The position numbers were made by a program, and so were the translations under genes. 64,000 bases of DNA from Roseomonas aerilata DSM 19363 (GTDB lineage: Bacteria > Pseudomonadota > Alphaproteobacteria > Acetobacterales > Acetobacteraceae): positions 124,001 to 188,000 of the forward strand of contig NZ_JONP01000002.1 of NCBI RefSeq assembly GCF_000711725.1. Reading direction: 5' to 3'. The notes under the pieces are model-generated. The model saw only the letters and a program-made list of their open reading frames with translations, was not told the origin of the DNA and did no database searches. The stretch's first letter is position 1. Every line of letters starts with the position of its first letter. Below, piece by piece: positions 60,450-64,000 of this stretch.

Positions 60450-61505
60450 TTACGCCGTCCTTCGCGTGATCCAGTCACAGAGCAGGGCGGCGATCTCGTC
60501 GCTGTTCCGTTCGATCATCATCATGTGGCCGTTGCCGCGCAGCCCGTGCTCCTCCAGCCGCAGATGCTCGACCGGGACGCCGGCCTGGCGCAGGAAGTCC
60601 ACCATCCCGTGGTCCTCCGCCGCCTTCCAGGAGGCCTCGGCCGTCACCACCGCCACGGGCACGTCCCGCAGGTTCGGCAGCTGCCTCGCCGGCTCCGCCT
60701 GCACGAAGCAGTCCTGGAGGTACGGGCGCGGCGCGGCGCGCAGTTCCCGCCCGATCTCGCCGGGCGTTGCCGCCGGCGGGTCGAACCTCATGGGCACGGC
60801 GGTCAGGCCCCAGGAGAGCTCGCCGCCCGGCGCCGCGGCGAAGGGCGGCCCCTGCGGTTCCACCGCCAGGATGGCGCGCACCTGTCCGGGCCGTGCATCC
60901 GCCGCCAGCCAGCCGAAGGAGCCGCCGGCGGAGTGCGTCACCAGCACCGCCGGGCCGATCCGGTCCAGCAGCGCCGCCGCGCAGCGCTGGATGTCCGCGT
61001 GCACCCGCGCGAGGTCCGCGACCGACGGTCCCTGCCCCGCCATGAACTGGTCGAGCACGGGGTCGCCCGGTTCCGTGCCGCCCGGCCACTGCGTGTGCAG
61101 CGCCGCCTGGGGATAGGCGTCCGGGGTCAGCTCCGGCGCCACGAACCGCCCGCGCATGAGGCCGTAGCTCGGCGGCGGACCGAGCGAGCCGTGCAGGTCG
61201 GGATGATAGGGCGAGCGGCCGAGCGCGGTGCGGTCCACGACATAAACGGCGTATCCGTGCCGCAGGAAGGCGGTGGCCCAGCCCGGCCGCCCGTCGGGCG
61301 TGCCGAGATAATCGAGCCCCTGCCCGCCGCCGCCATGCACCATCACCACGGGCAGCGCGTGCTGCCGCACGGCGGGCACCATGTACTGGACGAACATCTG
61401 CCCAGCCGCCATCAGGCCGCCGGCCCGCTCCTCGCGCTCGACGCCCACCCAGAAGAAGCCCTGGTCGGCCAGAACAGGCGGCGCCTGTCGCGTCACCCCG
61501 TCCAC
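60450..61505 (-). CDS. Alpha/beta hydrolase
   Basis: 351 residues from GTG 61505 (VDGVTRQAPPVLADQ), eleven bases after the stop of the upstream monooxygenase and with AAGGAAG in place; GTG 61496 is an alternative. Core: LPVVMVHGGGGQGLDYLGTPDGRPGWATAFLRHGYAVYVVD, nucleophile LVTHSAGGSFGWLAAD (Ser near 180), late His in GLRGNGHMMMIERN. No signal peptide is seen. An esterase or C-C hydrolase role in the same pathway is plausible. Confidence 0.85.
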   Translation of the reverse strand: MDGVTRQAPPVLADQGFFWVGVEREERAGGLMAAGQMFVQYMVPAVRQHALPVVMVHGGGGQGLDYLGTPDGRPGWATAFLRHGYAVYVVDRTALGRSPYHPDLHGSLGPPPSYGLMRGRFVAPELTPDAYPQAALHTQWPGGTEPGDPVLDQFMAGQGPSVADLARVHADIQRCAAALLDRIGPAVLVTHSAGGSFGWLAADARPGQVRAILAVEPQGPPFAAAPGGELSWGLTAVPMRFDPPAATPGEIGRELRAAPRPYLQDCFVQAEPARQLPNLRDVPVAVVTAEASWKAAEDHGMVDFLRQAGVPVEHLRLEEHGLRGNGHMMMIERNSDEIAALLCDWITRRTA

Positions 61506-61516
61506 TGTGCGCTTCC

Positions 61517-62794
61517 TTACAGCCCGCGCATGCCGATGGGCCGGCCGAGATGGGCGCGGCCCACGAAGGTCGCGAACTCCTCGGGCTGGGCCGAGCTGTG
61601 CGTGCGGTACATCGTCACGTCCCGGAAGTAGCGCTGCAGCCGGTTGCCCTTCTTCGTGGTCATGGCACCCGCGGAGCGCAGCAGCGATTCCACGACGTCC
61701 GAGGCCATCGCGCCCGCCTGCTGCAGCACCGCGCGCAGGCGAAGGTTCTCCTCCACGCTGATCGGCGTGCCGTCCGCGGCCCAGCGGTCGCACAGCTCCA
61801 TGTAGCGGTCCAGCGTGCGGAGAAGGATCGCCTCCGCGGCGTCAGTGCGCGAGAGGGCGAGACCGATCACGCGCTGCGCATCGTGGTGGTCGGCGCGCAG
61901 GGTGTTCGGATCCGTCGGCACCTTGAAGCGGCCGATGATTGCCTCGTACTCGTCGATCGCCGCCCAGGCCGCCCCGACGATCACCGAAACGAGCGAGGCG
62001 TGGTACAGGCCCATGATCCGGCCGAGATACATCGGGTTGCCGTGCAGCCGCGTGCCGGGCGTGCCCTCCGCCATTTCCTCGGGCCGGCAGAACTGGGCGT
62101 TGAAGGGCACGACATGGTGCGTGGGGATGACCGCCCCTTCCACCACCACCGTGTTGGAGCCGGACGAGCGCATGCCGAGGATCTCGTCGCCGCCCCAGTC
62201 CTTCACGATCGTGAACTCGCCCCGCGGCACGACGACCAGCACGGATTCAGGCGGCTCGCCTTCGCGCTGCAGCATCGCCGTGCCGATGAAATGCGTCGCG
62301 TGCGGCACGCCGGAGGAGTAGTTCCAGCGCCCCTCGATCCGGTAGCCGCCCGGTACGGGCGTCGCGGTCCCGAGCGGCAGCGCGCGGTGCGGCGCGACAA
62401 AGTGGCCGGTCTCGCCGAAGAACTCGGCCTGCGCCCGCTCCGGCCAGTGGGAGGCGATGAGGAAGGCGTGCGACGCGGCGAGGGTGAGGCACCAGCCCAC
62501 GCCGGGATCTCCGCGCGAGATCTCGACCATGGTGCGGAAGAAGACGGCGGGCGGGAACTCGTAGCCGCCGAACATCCGCGGCTGGGTGATGCGGTAGAAG
62601 CCCATCCGCTCGAATGTATCGTGCAGGTCGGGGGCATAGGTGCCAAGCTCCTCGTGCTCCGCCTGGCGGTCCCGCAGCATGGGGCGGAGCGAGACGGCGC
62701 GACGGATGAGCTCGCCCGGCGTCAGCCCGGGTTCCGGGAGGGGGAGCGAGACCTTAGGCGCGGCCTTCGCGTGGCCGAGTGCGGTGAGGTGCAT
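61517..62794 (-). CDS. Group D flavin monooxygenase, oxygenase component, paralogue 2
   Basis: 425 residues, AAGGGAG before the ATG. Same architecture as 56978: GFYRITQPRMFGGYEFPPAVFFRTMVEISRGDPGVGWCLTL, GRWNYSSGVPHATHFIG, WGGDEILGMRSSGSNTVVVEG, and nearly the same ending (GNRLQRYFRDVTMYRTHSSAQ, RAHLGRPIGMRGL). It heads the minus-strand cluster; the 409-bp gap upstream should hold the promoter. It needs a separate flavin reductase. Confidence 0.88.
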   Translation of the reverse strand: MHLTALGHAKAAPKVSLPLPEPGLTPGELIRRAVSLRPMLRDRQAEHEELGTYAPDLHDTFERMGFYRITQPRMFGGYEFPPAVFFRTMVEISRGDPGVGWCLTLAASHAFLIASHWPERAQAEFFGETGHFVAPHRALPLGTATPVPGGYRIEGRWNYSSGVPHATHFIGTAMLQREGEPPESVLVVVPRGEFTIVKDWGGDEILGMRSSGSNTVVVEGAVIPTHHVVPFNAQFCRPEEMAEGTPGTRLHGNPMYLGRIMGLYHASLVSVIVGAAWAAIDEYEAIIGRFKVPTDPNTLRADHHDAQRVIGLALSRTDAAEAILLRTLDRYMELCDRWAADGTPISVEENLRLRAVLQQAGAMASDVVESLLRSAGAMTTKKGNRLQRYFRDVTMYRTHSSAQPEEFATFVGRAHLGRPIGMRGL

Positions 62795-63203
62795 GAAACG
62801 CTCCCTTCGCGATGACGGGACACCCCAGGCGCGTCCCCGCGTATATTCTTATCTATCCGTCAGTCGGTACAGCGCATCGAATTGTTGGAGGCTAGGATGG
62901 CGTCGGCGCGGGTGTCAATTTTTCATTGACCCTTCACCGGCGCAGCGCCGGCCGGCCGGCCGGGGAATGCTTTCGAACAGCCTTGCCGGCAACGACGAGC
63001 GCCGCCCCGACGCTCTCGGGGCGGTGATCCACGTTCCCGGCCTGCGGGAACCGTCTCTCAGACAGTCAGGTTATCCCGGCGAACATGCGAACCGACACAC
63101 CGCGGCGACGCGGCTGCGCCGGGATGCTGCTTCTGGAGACCGCGCCGGGGGCGGTTGTCCGAAGTGGAGCGGACGGGGCGGGACAACCCCCGCCCCGCCA
63201 GCC
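62795..63203. other. Intergenic region upstream of the monooxygenase cluster
   Basis: 409 bp without a gene. AT-rich at about 62841-62930, likely promoter DNA for 62794. An inverted repeat GTCAAT, 5 bases, ATTGAC lies at 62914-62930 and could be an operator. A hairpin GGTTCCCGCAGG-type stem near 63031-63053 may end the amino-acid binding-protein operon's antisense side. No RNA gene seen. Confidence 0.4.
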
Positions 63204-64000
63204 TCAACGCATGGCCGGCGCGTAGATCAGCCCGCCCTGGCTCCAGAGCCGGTTCACGCCTCGGTCGATCCCGATCGGCGTCAGGTTGCGCGCGAAGATC
63301 TCGCTGTAATTGCCGACCTGGCGCACGGCCTCATAGGCCCAGCGGTCGTTCAGGCCGAGCATGGTGCCGAAATTGCCCGTCACGCCCAGCAGGCGCTGCG
63401 TGTTGGGGTCGGTGCTGCGGAGCTTCTCGGCGAGGTTGGCGCTCGTCACGCCCTGCTCCTCCGCCTCGATGAGGGAGAAGAGGGTCCAGCGCACGATCTC
63501 CAGCCAGCGCTGGTCGCCCTGGGCGACGACGGGGGAGTAGGGCTCCTTGCTCAGCACCTCCGGCAGCAGCACGAAGTCGTCAGGGTTGGGCGCGCGCAGC
63601 CGCGTGCCCGCCAGCGCCGCGCGGTCCCAGTTGAAGGCGTCACAGCGGCCGTTGAACAGCGCGTCGAAGATCTGCTCGAGGTTTTGGAAGACAAGCGGAT
63701 TGAGGCGGATGTTGTTCGTGCGCGCGAAGTCGGCCACGACCAGCTCGTTGGTCGATCCCGTCTGGACGCAGACCGAGGCGCCGTCGAGCTGCGCCGCGCG
63801 CTCCAGCCCCGGCGACTTCCGCGCGAGGAAGCCGGCGCCGTCGTAGAAGGCGATGCCGACGAATTCGAGGCCGAGCTGGATGTCGCGCTGGAAGGTCCAG
63901 GTGGTGTTGCGCGAGAGAACGTCGATCTCGCCGGACTGGAGCGCCGTGAAGCGCTGCTGCGCGGAATAGGCCTGATAGCGCACCTTGTTCGCGTCGCCGA
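63204..64000 (-). CDS. aapJ: General L-amino-acid ABC transporter binding protein, AapJ-like (5' part beyond the right edge)
   Basis: The visible 265 residues are the C-terminal part and stay open to the window edge (upstream reading GDANKVRYQAYSAQQRF). SGEIDVLSRNTTWTFQRDIQLGLEFVGIAFYDGAGFLARK, VCVQTGSTNELVVADFARTNNI, LPEVLSKEPYSPVVAQGDQRWLEIVRWTLFSLIEAEEQGVTSAN and the closing NRLWSQGGLIYAPAMR match AapJ/BztA. It binds many L-amino acids in the periplasm for an AapQMP permease, expected downstream outside this reading or elsewhere. Confidence 0.92.
   Translation of the reverse strand, partial: GDANKVRYQAYSAQQRFTALQSGEIDVLSRNTTWTFQRDIQLGLEFVGIAFYDGAGFLARKSPGLERAAQLDGASVCVQTGSTNELVVADFARTNNIRLNPLVFQNLEQIFDALFNGRCDAFNWDRAALAGTRLRAPNPDDFVLLPEVLSKEPYSPVVAQGDQRWLEIVRWTLFSLIEAEEQGVTSANLAEKLRSTDPNTQRLLGVTGNFGTMLGLNDRWAYEAVRQVGNYSEIFARNLTPIGIDRGVNRLWSQGGLIYAPAMR

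Noticed and set aside
62914-62930. Inverted repeat GTCAAT-N5-ATTGAC as an IclR operator
   Set aside because: Only one copy was seen and it does not match a motif near the IclR gene, so no assignment is made beyond possible operator.
1-64000. Insertion sequences, integrases, CRISPR arrays, attachment sites
   Set aside because: No transposase or integrase motif, no regularly spaced repeats and no tRNA-adjacent direct repeats were found.

Overview
The window looks like chromosomal DNA of a high-GC alphaproteobacterium. The closest fit is the Acetobacteraceae/Roseomonas type. This rests on very GC-rich third codon positions, alphaproteobacterial RNase E and PBP1A, several orphan TctC/Bug-type binding receptors, many LysR/GntR/IclR-controlled aromatic-acid loci, and a general L-amino-acid binding protein at the right edge. 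The taxonomic call is an inference; there is no rRNA or tRNA gene in the window.

Region 1 (1-8871) is an aromatic-acid locus. A gallate dioxygenase gene leads an operon with a branched-chain-type ABC transporter (binding protein, LivH, LivM, start of LivG). Beside it lie a cysteine hydrolase, a LysR regulator with two DNA-binding domains, a PobA-type hydroxylase and a YghU-type GST. A near-identical 16-bp motif lies upstream of the dioxygenase, the hydrolase/regulator pair and pobA, which suggests one regulon.

Region 2 (8995-20770) holds two or three further catabolic loci. One has a GntR regulator, a tandem ferredoxin-like barrel protein, a DUF1185 protein, an enamidase-like amidohydrolase, a flavin hydroxylase and a secreted alpha/beta hydrolase. 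A 17-bp perfect palindrome occurs both in its central promoter region and upstream of a TctC receptor 5 kb away. A LysR gene then faces a salicylate-hydroxylase-like enzyme, a second TctC receptor and an exported YtcJ-type amidohydrolase.

Region 3 (20781-29644) is a co-directional minus-strand array: ArsR-methyltransferase regulator, metH, CDF efflux pump, TonB, cob(I)alamin adenosyltransferase and FeS-type photolyase. It has a clear methionine/B12 theme. The regulator's operator is shared with a small CXCC protein transcribed the other way.

Region 4 (29649-54151) is mostly housekeeping and scattered metabolism: acetyltransferases, DUF3429, ferredoxin-NADP reductase, an MFS symporter, an enoyl-CoA hydratase/acyl-CoA ligase pair, a short MFS protein, a rearranged ROK protein, DUF1643, prfB, PBP1A, amiC, rne, a GNAT-Nudix fusion, a CinA-like protein, an aspartoacylase-family protein and a class V PLP enzyme. 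Two copies of a structured intergenic repeat (about 235 bp) lie 21 kb apart.

Region 5 (54217-62794) is an IclR-linked aromatic hydroxylation locus. It has a TfdB-like phenol hydroxylase, two paralogous two-component-type flavin monooxygenases, two paralogous TctC receptors and an alpha/beta hydrolase. The window ends inside an AapJ-type amino-acid binding protein.
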